From contig CAZNWJ010000003.1 of NCBI GenBank assembly GCA_964576925.1, forward strand, positions 248,001-312,000: 64,000 bases of DNA. Reading direction: 5' to 3'. A program made the translations under genes and the position numbers. The stretch is from JADJGC01 sp964576925. Lineage in GTDB: Bacteria; Zixibacteria; MSB-5A5; CAIYYT01. The notes beneath the pieces are model-generated. The model did not search any database and was not told the DNA's origin. It saw nothing but the letters and a program-made list of their open reading frames with translations. Shown here piece by piece: positions 26,798 to 36,220 of the stretch (positions are counted from its first letter, which is position 1; every line of letters starts with the position of its first letter).

Positions 26798-28111
26798 ATG
26801 AAGATTTCGATATTTGGAATGGGCTATGTCGGCGTTGTTACGGCCGCCTGCCTGGCGCGCGAAGGGCACACCGTCGTCGGCGTCGAGATCAGCAAGGATA
26901 AGGTCGAACAAATCATGGCGGGCAAGAGCCCGATCGTCGAGGCCAAGATTGCCGAGATCATCGCGGATGGTGTAAAGCAGAAAAAACTGACAGCCACGAT
27001 GGACGCCCGTTCCGCCATCAACGATACCGACGTCTCGATGATCTGCGTGGGAACGCCCTCGCGCGAAAACGGCGACGTCGATCTGACCTTCGTGACGCGC
27101 GTCACCGAAAAGATCGGCCAGGTTCTGAAGAACAAGGCGGGCTTTCACACGCTGATCTACCGCTCAACGATCCCTCCCGGCACCACCGAGGATGTCGTCA
27201 TTCCGATTCTCGAGGATGCTTCAGGCAAAAAGGTCTACCTCGATTTTGACGTCTGCTTCAATCCCGAGTTCTTGCGCGAAGGCTCGTCGGTGGATGATTT
27301 CTATCATCCTCCCTTTACGATCGTCGGCGTGCAATCGGAAGGCGCCGCGGAGATCGTGAAAGAGATGTTCGCCTTTGTCGAAGCGCCGTTCGAGACCACC
27401 ACGATTCGCAACGCCGAGATGGTGAAATACATCTGCAACGTCTGGCATGCCTTGAAAGTCTGTTTTGCCAACGAGATCGGCACGCTCTCGCGCAGACTGG
27501 GGATCGACGGCTACGAGGTTATGCGCCTGTTTGCTCTCGACACCAAGCAGAACATCTCGCCGATGTATCTCAAACCGGGCTTCGCCTACGGGGGATCCTG
27601 TTTGCCCAAAGATGTCCGTGGCTTACTGTTTCAGGCCAAACAACGTGATTTTGCAGCCGGGCTGCTTTCGGCAATTCCGCGCTCGAACGAGCAGCAGCTC
27701 GACGAGGGATTTCGCCTGGTTACTTCCTTCAAGAAGAAGAAGATCGGCTTCCTGGGACTGGCGTTCAAAGGCGGTACGGATGACTTGCGCGAGTCTGCTC
27801 TGGTGTTGCTGGCGGAAAAACTGCTCGGCAAAGGCTACGAACTGCTGATCTTCGACCGGCACGTCAATCTGGCGCGCATCTTCGGCTCAAACAAGACCTA
27901 TATCGACAAAGAGATTCCGCATATCGAAAAGCTGTTTGCAACGTCGATTGAAGAAGTCGTCTACGGTTCGGAGGTGATTGTGATCGGCAATCACGACCCG
28001 GAATATTCAGGGGCACTCAAAGGTGCGCGCGATCGTCACATCGTTGACCTCGTGCGTCTGGTCGACAACCCTGGTGCGTTTGGCGACAACTACCATGGAA
28101 TCTGCTGGTAA
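26798..28111 (+). CDS. algD: GDP-mannose 6-dehydrogenase (AlgD-like)
   Basis: A 437-residue nucleotide-sugar dehydrogenase. It has the NAD-binding SIFGMGYVGVVTAACLA, ICVGTPSRENGDVDL, NPEFLREGSSVDDF, and the catalytic cysteine at residue 268 in GGSCLPKDVR, the same number as in Pseudomonas AlgD. The segment FKGGTDDLRESALVLLAEKL, the LIFDRHVN..ARIFGSNK region and the C-terminal GICW are characteristic of AlgD more than of UDP-glucose dehydrogenase. It would oxidise GDP-mannose twice with NAD to GDP-mannuronate. That supplies a uronic acid to the locus. A UDP-sugar enzyme remains possible. Confidence 0.88.
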   Translation: MKISIFGMGYVGVVTAACLAREGHTVVGVEISKDKVEQIMAGKSPIVEAKIAEIIADGVKQKKLTATMDARSAINDTDVSMICVGTPSRENGDVDLTFVTRVTEKIGQVLKNKAGFHTLIYRSTIPPGTTEDVVIPILEDASGKKVYLDFDVCFNPEFLREGSSVDDFYHPPFTIVGVQSEGAAEIVKEMFAFVEAPFETTTIRNAEMVKYICNVWHALKVCFANEIGTLSRRLGIDGYEVMRLFALDTKQNISPMYLKPGFAYGGSCLPKDVRGLLFQAKQRDFAAGLLSAIPRSNEQQLDEGFRLVTSFKKKKIGFLGLAFKGGTDDLRESALVLLAEKLLGKGYELLIFDRHVNLARIFGSNKTYIDKEIPHIEKLFATSIEEVVYGSEVIVIGNHDPEYSGALKGARDRHIVDLVRLVDNPGAFGDNYHGICW

Positions 28112-29105
28112 CACCAGTCTCCCGATTTCCGTCGTTATGCCGGTCCGCAATGAGGCCCGCTATATTGGATCGATTCTTGATGATTTGCTCAACCAGGCGT
28201 TTCCCCGCGAGCAGTTCGAGATCATTATCGTCGACGGCGAATCGAGCGATAACACGGTGGCGGTTGCCGAGAGTTTTCGTGGCCGATTTCCGCATTTCCG
28301 TATTCTCAGCAATCCGGATCGCCTGGCATCGCACGCGCGCAACATCGGCGTCCGCAACGCCCGTGGCGAGTACATCGTCTTCATCGACGGCCACTGCCAC
28401 ATCCGCTCGCAAACGATGCTCGCCGACATGATCGAGCTGTTCGAGCGGACCAATGCGGATATTCTCTGCCGACCTCAGCCGCTGACGATGAGCCCACAGA
28501 CCGCTTTCCAGAAAGCCGTCGCCACGGCCCGCGCCTCGCGGCTGGGTCACGCTCTCGATTCGACAATCTATTCTCATCGTGAACGTCCGGTGCGGGCAGC
28601 CTCTTCCGGTGCGATGTATCGGCGCAGTGTGTTTGATCGCATCGGCTATTTCGACGAGTCATTCGACGCCTGCGAAGATGTTGAGTTCAATACGCGCGCC
28701 GATAAAGCCGGCCTGGAGGCCTACATATCACCCAAGCTGGCCGTCGAATACGTCGCCCGCGGCAGCATCACCTCGCTGTTCAAGCAGCTCTATCGCTACG
28801 GGCTCGGGCGCTGGCGGCTGTTTAGCAAACACCCCGGGACGCTCGGCGCCGGCGCGCTCGTGACGGCGGCCTTCACCTTTGGCGTTCTCTTTTATCCGCT
28901 CACGTGGTTTCTGCCCTCTGGTTTCTGGATCTTCGCGACGACCGTCGCCTGTTGCTACCTGCTGACGATCATCATCGCCTCGATTTTCAACATCAAGGAC
29001 ATCAACCAGAGCTGGCTGATTTTCGTTATGCCGGCGATCTTCTTCGTGATCCATTTTGCCCTCGGTTGTGGCTTTCTCAGCGGCGTCGTTCGGAGTCGAA
29101 CCTAA
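28095..29105 (+). CDS. Glycosyltransferase family 2 with C-terminal membrane segments (ExoA-like)
   Basis: A 336-residue GT-A glycosyltransferase. ISVVMPVRNEARYIGSILDDLL and IIVDGESSDNT at the N-terminus form the nucleotide-binding fold, ANGDYIVF-like GEYIVFIDGH supplies the acidic metal motif, and EDVEFNTRADKAG carries the later conserved residues. Two to three hydrophobic helices end the protein (about 255-330), as in succinoglycan ExoA-type transferases. The ATG at 28095 overlaps the algD stop by 17 nt; a start at 28023 would lie deep inside algD. Confidence 0.88.
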   Translation: MESAGNTSLPISVVMPVRNEARYIGSILDDLLNQAFPREQFEIIIVDGESSDNTVAVAESFRGRFPHFRILSNPDRLASHARNIGVRNARGEYIVFIDGHCHIRSQTMLADMIELFERTNADILCRPQPLTMSPQTAFQKAVATARASRLGHALDSTIYSHRERPVRAASSGAMYRRSVFDRIGYFDESFDACEDVEFNTRADKAGLEAYISPKLAVEYVARGSITSLFKQLYRYGLGRWRLFSKHPGTLGAGALVTAAFTFGVLFYPLTWFLPSGFWIFATTVACCYLLTIIIASIFNIKDINQSWLIFVMPAIFFVIHFALGCGFLSGVVRSRT

Positions 29106-29108
29106 GCG

Positions 29109-30227
29109 GTGTCTGCCGTGGCTGAGCCAGCAACTACCGTAGCATACCTGATCGGATCGATGGGCGACGCCCGGGCCGGTACCGAACGCAGCCTACTGAG
29201 CTTAATCGAAAATCTCGACCGCAGCCGCTTTACGCCGATCCTGATCAGCCTGCAAGACTGTCCCTTTGCGCGCAATCCATCCAATACTTGCGAATTCTAC
29301 TGCCTGAACGTCGAGAAGTTGTTTGCACCCGCATACTGGCGCGGTCGAAATCAGCTCGTCAAGCTTTTCCGCGAACGCAACGTCAGTGTTGTCCAATCCT
29401 TTTTTGTCGAAGCGCACCTGCTTGCAGGAAACGCTGCCCGCAAGGCCGGAGTGCCGCTGATCATCTCCTCGCGCCGCAATCTTGGCCACAGCTACGATCT
29501 CAAAGAACGGATGCTCCTGAACCTCGCCAACCGCTACCCGCACTTGTTCCTGGCCAACTCCTTGGCCGTCGCCGACGCTATCTGCAAGATCGAGGGGCTC
29601 GATCGAACTCGGTTGCGCGTGGTTTACAACGGCATTGCGACAAAGTCCAGCGAAGCTCGCAAAGAAGGCGACCGTCCTACGATCGTCATGGTCGCAAATC
29701 TGCGCCCCGTGAAAGAAATCGATACTCTACTCAAGGCGCTTCCATCGGTTGTAGCGCGCTTTCCGGATCTGCGCGCGAGGATTGTTGGTGAAGGCCCGGA
29801 GCGCAATCGTCTGGAAGCACTAGTCGACCAACTCCGGCTTCAGGCGAATGTCGAATTCGTAGGCGGGACTTCCAATGTTGGCAGCGCCATCGCCGGCGCT
29901 CAGGTTGGTGTTCTAACTTCGCGCTCGGAAGGCTTTTCAAACGCAATTCTCGAATATATGCGCGAAAGCTTGCCGGTCGTGGCGACAAACGTCGGCGGCA
30001 ATCGGGAGGCCGTCGAAGATGGCAAGACCGGCTATCTCTTTGAGGTCGGCGATTCGCTAGCCCTGGCCAATCACCTCATCCGGCTCCTCGAGGATTCCAG
30101 CTTGGCTCGGAAACTCGGAGACTCCGGCAGGGAAACTTTGCACTCTGAATTCTCGATCGAGTCAATGGTCCAACAACACCAGGACCTGTACACGAGTTTA
30201 CTGGAGCGGCGACGGAGCGAAAGGTGA
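29109..30227 (+). CDS. Glycosyltransferase family 4
   Basis: A 372-residue GT-B glycosyltransferase. YLIGSMGDARAGTERSLLSLI is the acceptor-side glycine loop. IVMVANLRPVKEIDTLLKAL, RARIVGEGPERNRLEALV, VEFVGGTSNV and TSRSEGFSNAILEYMRESLPVVATNVGGNREAV form the GT4 donor site with its EGFSN and E-x7 motif. The GTG start at 29109 follows the previous stop by 3 nt. The gene ends in a GTGA overlap with the next one. Confidence 0.9.
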   Translation: MSAVAEPATTVAYLIGSMGDARAGTERSLLSLIENLDRSRFTPILISLQDCPFARNPSNTCEFYCLNVEKLFAPAYWRGRNQLVKLFRERNVSVVQSFFVEAHLLAGNAARKAGVPLIISSRRNLGHSYDLKERMLLNLANRYPHLFLANSLAVADAICKIEGLDRTRLRVVYNGIATKSSEARKEGDRPTIVMVANLRPVKEIDTLLKALPSVVARFPDLRARIVGEGPERNRLEALVDQLRLQANVEFVGGTSNVGSAIAGAQVGVLTSRSEGFSNAILEYMRESLPVVATNVGGNREAVEDGKTGYLFEVGDSLALANHLIRLLEDSSLARKLGDSGRETLHSEFSIESMVQQHQDLYTSLLERRRSER

Positions 30228-32200
30228 TGTCGTTGGTTCAGCGATTAGTTCCAAAGAGTCGTTTCCTGCGCTTCCTGATCATCATTGCCGGTGTCCTCGG
30301 GCTGTTCGCGATCTGGTATACGCACTTCGCTCATGACATCATTCGCGCGGCGTTTGCCGCCAGCGAGAACGGCTCCAAGTCGCTTTCGTTCATCGATCAT
30401 ACCAGGCATAACCTGAGTTATTACCTCGCGCGCGCCGATTTCATTTTTTGGCAGTTTATCGTCTTGGGGATTCCTGGTTCGCTGCTGTTTTGGTGGGGCA
30501 TGGCCCGGCTTCTCCGAACCCTGGCCAGGCAGGCAAGCATCGACGCCCGATGCAGCGAAAGTCGTTTTGAGATTCGCTATGATTGGCTTCTCGCTTTGGC
30601 CGTCTATTCCGGACTGACCATCGTTTACTTCTATCCGATTTTGCCGAACTTCGGAACCTGGATTGTCGGTCCACCCGGCGACAATCTTGCCGGTTATTGG
30701 AGCCTCTGGTGGGCGACCGATCCTGTGCTGCGGGGCGGGCAGGCCTTGAGTTACAGCAACGCGATCTATTTCCCGGAAGGCTCTTCACTCTACTATTTCG
30801 CCTGGTCATTCTACAACCTCGCGATCGTGGCTCTGGTTCGTCTCTTCGCTGATTTGCCGGCCGCCTTCAATGTCGCGATGCTGCACGGTTATCCGATCGC
30901 GGGACTCGGCGCGTTCCTTCTGGTTCGCCGTGTCACCGGAAACTCGCTGATCGCCCTGGTCGGCGGCTTCGTGTTCGCGTTCAACCCGAATCACTTCCTC
31001 CGCTCACAGCACCATCTCCACATCAATTCGATTCAATTCATTCCGTTCTTTGTACTGGCCTTCTGGGATGCCGTACGACTTGGCGGAGCGAAAAGAGTAC
31101 TGCTGGCGGCGTTGTTCTTTTTGCTCAATACACTCTGCGAGTGGACCTATATGATTATGGCCGGATACTTCATGCTCTTCGGCTATCTCTACTTGAGCAT
31201 TCGCAATCGCGTTTGGTGGCACCCCCAATACTTGAAACGCGCAGCTCTCGTTGCGATCAGTCTGCTCGTGTTGTCGCCGTGGCTGGTGCCGATGATCAAG
31301 CTGGCCCTGACGACCCCCGATACCGATGTTGGCGGTCGCAATACCTTCGTGACCGACTTCGTTGGATTGTTCGTTCCCGGAGAAGCGCACCTGGCCGGCT
31401 CTCTGGATCCAGTTAAGAAGATAAATGCATCCTATACCGGCTACTTGACTGAGTCCACGTCGTATCTGGGGCTTGCCGCGCTGATTCTTGTCTTGGCAGC
31501 TGCCCGACCCCTTTGGCGAGTGGCGGCACGGTGGTGGCTGGGATTCCTCGCCTTCCTTCTTCTCGCCCTTGGTCCGCAACTCCATCTCCTCGGCAAGTCA
31601 TTGCCGATCGCGCTGCCTTACACAGCAATCGCCTATATTCCATTTCTCACCAACGTCCGTGCTCCGGCGCGCTTCATGATGTACGTTTATCTTTTCTGGG
31701 CGGTACTCGTCGGACTGGCATTGGCCTGGCTTTGGGTCAAGGCGCACTCGCCCCGTCGCCAACTTCTGGTAACAGGCATCGCAGCGTTGGTCCTGCTAAT
31801 TGACTTCTTCTCGATCTGTCACGACAAAGTACGGGTCGAAGCGCCGAATGGTCTTGTCGAATGGGCAGTATCATCAAAGCCGGCAGCATTGCTCAATCTT
31901 CCCAACGACTATGTCAACACGATGCGCTACATGATGCAACAGACGATCCACGGTGTGCCGATTGTCGAGGGCGCGGCCACCCGCAAAATCGGCCGCTCAT
32001 TGGCGGACTCGCTGGATTACGTTGATCTGGTCCGCCAACATCACCAGCTTGCCGACGCGGGAGTCAGCCATATCGTGATTCACGAGTATCTCTTGGCCGA
32101 CACCGCAACCTTGATTGGTTGCTACGAGCGCGAGTATCCGGTTGCCTTCCGGGACGATTCCTGCGTCATTTTCAGCGTCGGCACACCGGCCGGCCCGTGA
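30224..32200 (+). CDS. Large polytopic membrane protein, GT-C/YfhO-like
   Basis: A 658-residue integral membrane protein with about 12-13 hydrophobic helices. The loop after the third helix contains GPPGDNLAGYWSLWWA and later YFPEGSSLYYF, similar to the acidic first-loop region of GT-C glycosyltransferases that use polyprenyl-phosphate sugars. The last 110 residues are a soluble tail. It would act on the outer face of the inner membrane, perhaps adding a side sugar to the polymer. Start GTG 30224 (overlap) or ATG 30227. The family assignment is by topology only. Confidence 0.65.
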   Translation: MMSLVQRLVPKSRFLRFLIIIAGVLGLFAIWYTHFAHDIIRAAFAASENGSKSLSFIDHTRHNLSYYLARADFIFWQFIVLGIPGSLLFWWGMARLLRTLARQASIDARCSESRFEIRYDWLLALAVYSGLTIVYFYPILPNFGTWIVGPPGDNLAGYWSLWWATDPVLRGGQALSYSNAIYFPEGSSLYYFAWSFYNLAIVALVRLFADLPAAFNVAMLHGYPIAGLGAFLLVRRVTGNSLIALVGGFVFAFNPNHFLRSQHHLHINSIQFIPFFVLAFWDAVRLGGAKRVLLAALFFLLNTLCEWTYMIMAGYFMLFGYLYLSIRNRVWWHPQYLKRAALVAISLLVLSPWLVPMIKLALTTPDTDVGGRNTFVTDFVGLFVPGEAHLAGSLDPVKKINASYTGYLTESTSYLGLAALILVLAAARPLWRVAARWWLGFLAFLLLALGPQLHLLGKSLPIALPYTAIAYIPFLTNVRAPARFMMYVYLFWAVLVGLALAWLWVKAHSPRRQLLVTGIAALVLLIDFFSICHDKVRVEAPNGLVEWAVSSKPAALLNLPNDYVNTMRYMMQQTIHGVPIVEGAATRKIGRSLADSLDYVDLVRQHHQLADAGVSHIVIHEYLLADTATLIGCYEREYPVAFRDDSCVIFSVGTPAGP

Positions 32201-32260
32201 ACCCTTCTTGTCCCACTGAATCCGATTGTGGCTTGAATTGTTGATCCACACCTTGCAACC

Positions 32261-32866
32261 ATGTTTCGACATCTTCTGAACTCAGGTCTGGTTTTCCTCT
32301 CGCTAGTCGCTCTCTCGGCAAGCGAACCGGTTTACGCCCTCACCGGATTCGGCTTTGGCGCCAAAATTGGGCAGGTAACGGAGTACGATAACCCGGAAAT
32401 CAAAGTCGCCAACCTCACCTTCGACGACTTCGTATTTTTCGGCGTCTTCGCAAAATTCGGTCACGAGTTCGTTGATCTTGAGGTCGGTATCGAGCGCTTT
32501 GATGATACCCGCGAGATCGAGCTCTTTGGTGAGCCGGTCGAGGCCGAAACCCGCGACTGGATCACCCACGCTACCGTCAAGTTTGTCTTCGCCTTTCCTG
32601 TGTTGCGCCCCTTTGTCGGAGCGGGGGTCGCCTCGCATTCCGTCTCGTACGAGTACTCCGGCCCGCTCGGGCAGTTCAACGATCTAACCATTTCGATCCC
32701 GGCCGACAAAACCCATTTCGGCTACCACCTCGCCGCCGGTGTTAAGCTCGACACGCGCTTCATTCCGGTCGACCTGTTTGTCGAAGGCAAGTTCCAGAAG
32801 ATTCAGAGCAACCCCGATACCGACTTTACGACTCTGTCGGCGGGGATTGCCTTGAGTTTCCTGTAG
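32261..32866 (+). CDS. Small outer membrane beta-barrel protein
   Basis: A 201-residue exported protein. The signal peptide (about 1-26) ends VYA-LTG. The mature chain alternates polar and hydrophobic residues in about eight strands (FGAKIGQVTEY, VFFGVFAKFGHEFVDLEVGI, FVGAGVASHSVSYEY, FGYHLAAGVKLDTRF) and ends in a terminal strand with Phe (LSAGIALSFL), as in OmpX/OmpW-like 8-stranded barrels. Function unknown. It sits just after the exopolysaccharide run with a 60-nt gap. Confidence 0.75.
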   Translation: MFRHLLNSGLVFLSLVALSASEPVYALTGFGFGAKIGQVTEYDNPEIKVANLTFDDFVFFGVFAKFGHEFVDLEVGIERFDDTREIELFGEPVEAETRDWITHATVKFVFAFPVLRPFVGAGVASHSVSYEYSGPLGQFNDLTISIPADKTHFGYHLAAGVKLDTRFIPVDLFVEGKFQKIQSNPDTDFTTLSAGIALSFL

Positions 32867-32949
32867 CCCGCGCGCGGCCCCTCTATTTTGTGATTGTTTC
32901 ACCCGCTCGATCTCATTAGGTTGGCATCCTAAGCGCGAAGGGCGAATCC

Positions 32950-34632
32950 ATGCCGCAAATCGACTTACATAAGACCTATCGCAATCTCGGCCGCTACCGC
33001 CAAATCGTCGGTGTCTTGCTAAAGTACGGATTCGGCGAAGTCCTCGACCGCATGAATATTGTCGGCTACCTGCAGATCGGCAGCCGCAAGCTCTTTGCCC
33101 GTCAGCAGGAAATCGTCGCCCTCAGCTGGGCCGAGCGCATTCGCCGGGCTCTGGAAGAACTCGGCCCGACCTTCGTCAAACTGGGCCAGATCCTCTCCAC
33201 CCGGCCGTTTCTGATTCCCGCGGAACTCACGCTTGAGCTGACCAAGTTACAGGACCATGTCGCACCCTTCGAGTTTTCCGAGGTGAAGAAGATTCTTGAG
33301 CGCGAATTGAACCACCCGCTTGAAGAAGTATTCTCGCAGTTCGAGGAAATCCCGACAGCCTCGGCTTCGCTCTCCCAGGTTCATCGCGCAACCCTTCTCA
33401 GCGGGGAACATGTTGCTGTGAAGGTTCAGCGCCCGAATGTGGCGGAGATTCTGGACAAAGACCTGACGATCCTGCGCGATCTGGCCGGTCTAATGGTCCG
33501 CTACGTGCCGGAGACACGCCCCTTCGATCCGGTGGCTATCGTCGACGAAGTCTGGAAGACCGCCCGTACTGAAGTCGATTTTCTTTTCGAGGCCCGCAAT
33601 CTCGAAATCTTTGCGCGCAATTTCGCCGACGACAACCGCATCGTCCTGCCGGAAATTCACTGGGAACTGTCCACGCCGCGCGTCCTGGTGCTCGGCTATA
33701 TCGACGGCATCAAGATTTCGGAAATCGACAAGCTGCGCGCGGCCGGCATCGACCCGGAAGAAATCACGCGCGTCGGCGGCCAGATCGTCGCCAAGCAGAT
33801 CTTCGAGCACGGCTTCTTCCATGCCGATCCTCACCCAGGGAATCTCTTTGCCCTGCCGGGCAACCGCATTGCGCCGGTCGACTTCGGCATGATGGGGCGG
33901 CTGTCGCGCAGTTCGCTGGAACTGGTCTCCGACCTGGTCGTTGCCGGCACCAGTGATGACTCGCGCCGACTGGTGCGCGTTTTTCAGAATCACGAGTTGC
34001 TCGCCGACGATGTTCATTCCGCTGCTCTCGAGAGCGACCTGTCGCTGTTTCTTCACCGTTACAACGGCATTCCGCTTGCCAAACTCGACATGCGCTCAAT
34101 GCTGCTCGATGCTTATCGCATCGTCACGACCCACCGGATCAAGTTTCCACCCGAATTGCTGATGCTCGGCAAGGCGCTGGGAACCTACGAGGAGGTTGCG
34201 CGGGCCCTTAATCCTAACTACAATTTCGCCACCGAATTGACACCGGCCATCAAGAAGCTGGCGGCCCGCAAGTTCGAGCCAAAGCACATTCTCTCCGAGA
34301 TCGGCTCCTATTTCAGCGATCTGCGCGAGCTGATGATCAACGTCCCCTTCGAAATGCGCCGGATCGCGCGCAATCTCCGTCGCGGCGAGCTCTCCATTGC
34401 CTTCGAACACAAAGGACTCGAACGGTTGATTCTGGAGCTTGAAAAGGCCTCCAACCGCCTGGCCTTTGCCATGATTATCGCCGCGCTCATCGTCGGCTCA
34501 TCCTTGATCATGACCCGTCAGATCGGCATGACCGTTTACGGCTTTCCCATCCTGGGACTCATCGGTTTTGTGACGGCCGGTGTTCTTGGCTTCTGGCTCG
34601 TAATCGCTATCCTGCGTTCGGGGAAATTGTAG
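32950..34632 (+). CDS. ABC1/UbiB-family atypical protein kinase-like protein
   Basis: A 560-residue UbiB-family protein. The hallmark KxGQ motif is KLGQILSTRP near residue 77; the Ala-rich nucleotide loop segment SASLSQVHRA precedes VAVKVQRP, the metal-binding region is FHADPHPGN near 298, and APVDFGMMGRLS is the DFG-like motif. Two membrane helices end the protein (about 497-555). The family supports isoprenoid quinone synthesis or lipid homeostasis with ATPase activity. No ubiquinone or menaquinone genes adjoin it. It is followed after 1 nt by the nuclease gene. Confidence 0.93.
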   Translation: MPQIDLHKTYRNLGRYRQIVGVLLKYGFGEVLDRMNIVGYLQIGSRKLFARQQEIVALSWAERIRRALEELGPTFVKLGQILSTRPFLIPAELTLELTKLQDHVAPFEFSEVKKILERELNHPLEEVFSQFEEIPTASASLSQVHRATLLSGEHVAVKVQRPNVAEILDKDLTILRDLAGLMVRYVPETRPFDPVAIVDEVWKTARTEVDFLFEARNLEIFARNFADDNRIVLPEIHWELSTPRVLVLGYIDGIKISEIDKLRAAGIDPEEITRVGGQIVAKQIFEHGFFHADPHPGNLFALPGNRIAPVDFGMMGRLSRSSLELVSDLVVAGTSDDSRRLVRVFQNHELLADDVHSAALESDLSLFLHRYNGIPLAKLDMRSMLLDAYRIVTTHRIKFPPELLMLGKALGTYEEVARALNPNYNFATELTPAIKKLAARKFEPKHILSEIGSYFSDLRELMINVPFEMRRIARNLRRGELSIAFEHKGLERLILELEKASNRLAFAMIIAALIVGSSLIMTRQIGMTVYGFPILGLIGFVTAGVLGFWLVIAILRSGKL

Positions 34633-34633
34633 A

Positions 34634-35899
34634 ATGACCGCGTCCGGTATGACCTATTCGCATTCTCGGCTGGAGACTTTCGAATCCTGTCCGCTCAAGT
34701 TCAAGTTCCAGTACATCGATAAGGTCGACATCCCCAAGCGCGATTCGGTCGAAGCCTTTCTCGGCTCGCGTGTGCACGAGGCCCTTGAGGCTTTGTATCG
34801 CGGTGTATTGATGGGGAAGATCTGGTCGAAAGATGAATTCCTGAAACACTATCATTCAATCTGGGAGAAAGAAAAACACGACAAGATCTTTATCGTCAAT
34901 CGCCAGTACACAATCGACGACTACTACCGCCAGGGACATAAGGCGCTCTCTGATTACTGGGAGCGTTATTATCCCTTTGACTCTGAGCAGACGATCGCAC
35001 TGGAAGATCGCGTGTCGATGTCTCTCGATGATGCGGATGAGTATCGTCTGCAGGGATTCATCGATCGAATCTCGCGCACCAAGGACGGCGTCTGGCAGAT
35101 TCGCGACTACAAGACCAAGCGGCGCCTGGCCTCGCAGCAGGACGCGGATGACGACCGCCAGCTTGCCCTCTACCAGATCGGTTTGCGCAAGCGCTTCCCG
35201 CAAGCCGAAAAGATTGAACTAATCTGGCACTACGTGCTCTTCGATGAAGAAGTCAAGTCTGTCCGCGAGCGCCCCGACCTGGAGCGACTGAAGATTGACA
35301 CGATCCACGTCATCCAGAAAGTCGAAGACGCGATCAAGACCGACACCTTCCCCTACAACGAATCGGCGCTTTGCGACTGGTGCGACTACTTCGATATCTG
35401 CCCCGCCAAGAAGCATCTGGCGCAAGTCCGGGTTCTTGAACCGCACGAGTTCAAGAAGGACGACGGCGTTCAGTTGGCAGACCGCTTCACAGAAATCTCA
35501 TCGCGCAAGTCCGATTTACAGCGTCAGATTAAGGAGATCGAAGAAGAGCTTGATGCACTGCGGGAAGAGATCTACCGCTACGCAGAACAATTCGCTGTGT
35601 CCAAGATCTACGGATCGAGCAGGCATATTAAAGTCACAATCAATCAAACTCATCGCGCACCCAGCAACGACATCAAACTGGAAAGAGAAACCCGCAAGGA
35701 GCTTGAAGAATACCTCAAGAATACAAAATTGTGGCAGGATGTCTCCCAATTGACCCCGTCGCGCTTGATCAAGCTCTACGAGTCTGGTGAGCTTGCCGAC
35801 CGGTTGAAGAAAGAGCTGTCGCGCTTCATGATCCCGACCATTGACCGACGCGTTCGTCTTGGCTCAGCGAAGGATTACGACGAGAACTTCGAGGGGTAG
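34634..35899 (+). CDS. PD-(D/E)XK nuclease, RecB/Cas4-like
   Basis: A 421-residue predicted nuclease. YSHSRLETFESCPLKFKFQYI is the N-terminal part of RecB-type PDDEXK_1 domains, in which the first Cys joins an Fe-S cluster; FLGSRVHEALEALY carries the conserved His. LQGFIDRISRTKDGVWQIRDYKTKR is the D-(x)n-EXK-like catalytic core with D...DYKTK. CDWCDYFDICPAKK supplies the other three cluster cysteines. The last 150 residues add a coiled-coil region (about 285-325) and a C-terminal extension not usual in short Cas4 proteins. With no CRISPR array or AddA nearby, a general DNA-processing role is likelier than Cas4. Confidence 0.87.
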   Translation: MTASGMTYSHSRLETFESCPLKFKFQYIDKVDIPKRDSVEAFLGSRVHEALEALYRGVLMGKIWSKDEFLKHYHSIWEKEKHDKIFIVNRQYTIDDYYRQGHKALSDYWERYYPFDSEQTIALEDRVSMSLDDADEYRLQGFIDRISRTKDGVWQIRDYKTKRRLASQQDADDDRQLALYQIGLRKRFPQAEKIELIWHYVLFDEEVKSVRERPDLERLKIDTIHVIQKVEDAIKTDTFPYNESALCDWCDYFDICPAKKHLAQVRVLEPHEFKKDDGVQLADRFTEISSRKSDLQRQIKEIEEELDALREEIYRYAEQFAVSKIYGSSRHIKVTINQTHRAPSNDIKLERETRKELEEYLKNTKLWQDVSQLTPSRLIKLYESGELADRLKKELSRFMIPTIDRRVRLGSAKDYDENFEG

Positions 35900-36036
35900 C
35901 ACCGTCTCGTGCCGCGTTTGTGTTGCAGATAACCCGTTGCAGAACAGTATTTTACCGCAAATTGCTCACTTAAAACATCAAGACTGATTCGTCCTCTCTG
36001 TTCCGAAATCGTACACCCTGACTCCCCGCTTTCAAC

Positions 36037-36064
36037 TTGACTTTCTGGTGGATTTTTCTATATT
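36037..36064 (+). promoter_or_regulatory. Sigma-70-like promoter for the giant secreted protein
   Basis: TTGACT at 36037-36042, a 16-nt spacer and TATATT at 36059-36064, in the 321-nt stretch 35900-36220 that has no gene. It would leave a leader of about 150 nt before the GTG at 36221. I saw no riboswitch fold in the leader and nothing else in the stretch. Confidence 0.5.
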
Positions 36065-36220
36065 CCGCACGTCTGCGTAAGTGTACTTCTCGCGTTGCTC
36101 TGTTCAATTACAGGGCCGAGCAAAGTGAAATCATACTTTTTTTGGAAAGGTCCCGGCTTCTACCACGCAAAGCCGGAATCCGCGAGAATGAGTTCTTCCT
36201 CAAATTTACGGAGAGCTTTT

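Noticed and set aside
34634..35899. Cas4-like protein suggesting a CRISPR system
   Set aside because: No repeats, spacers or other cas genes are present; the extra C-terminal region points to a general RecB-family nuclease.
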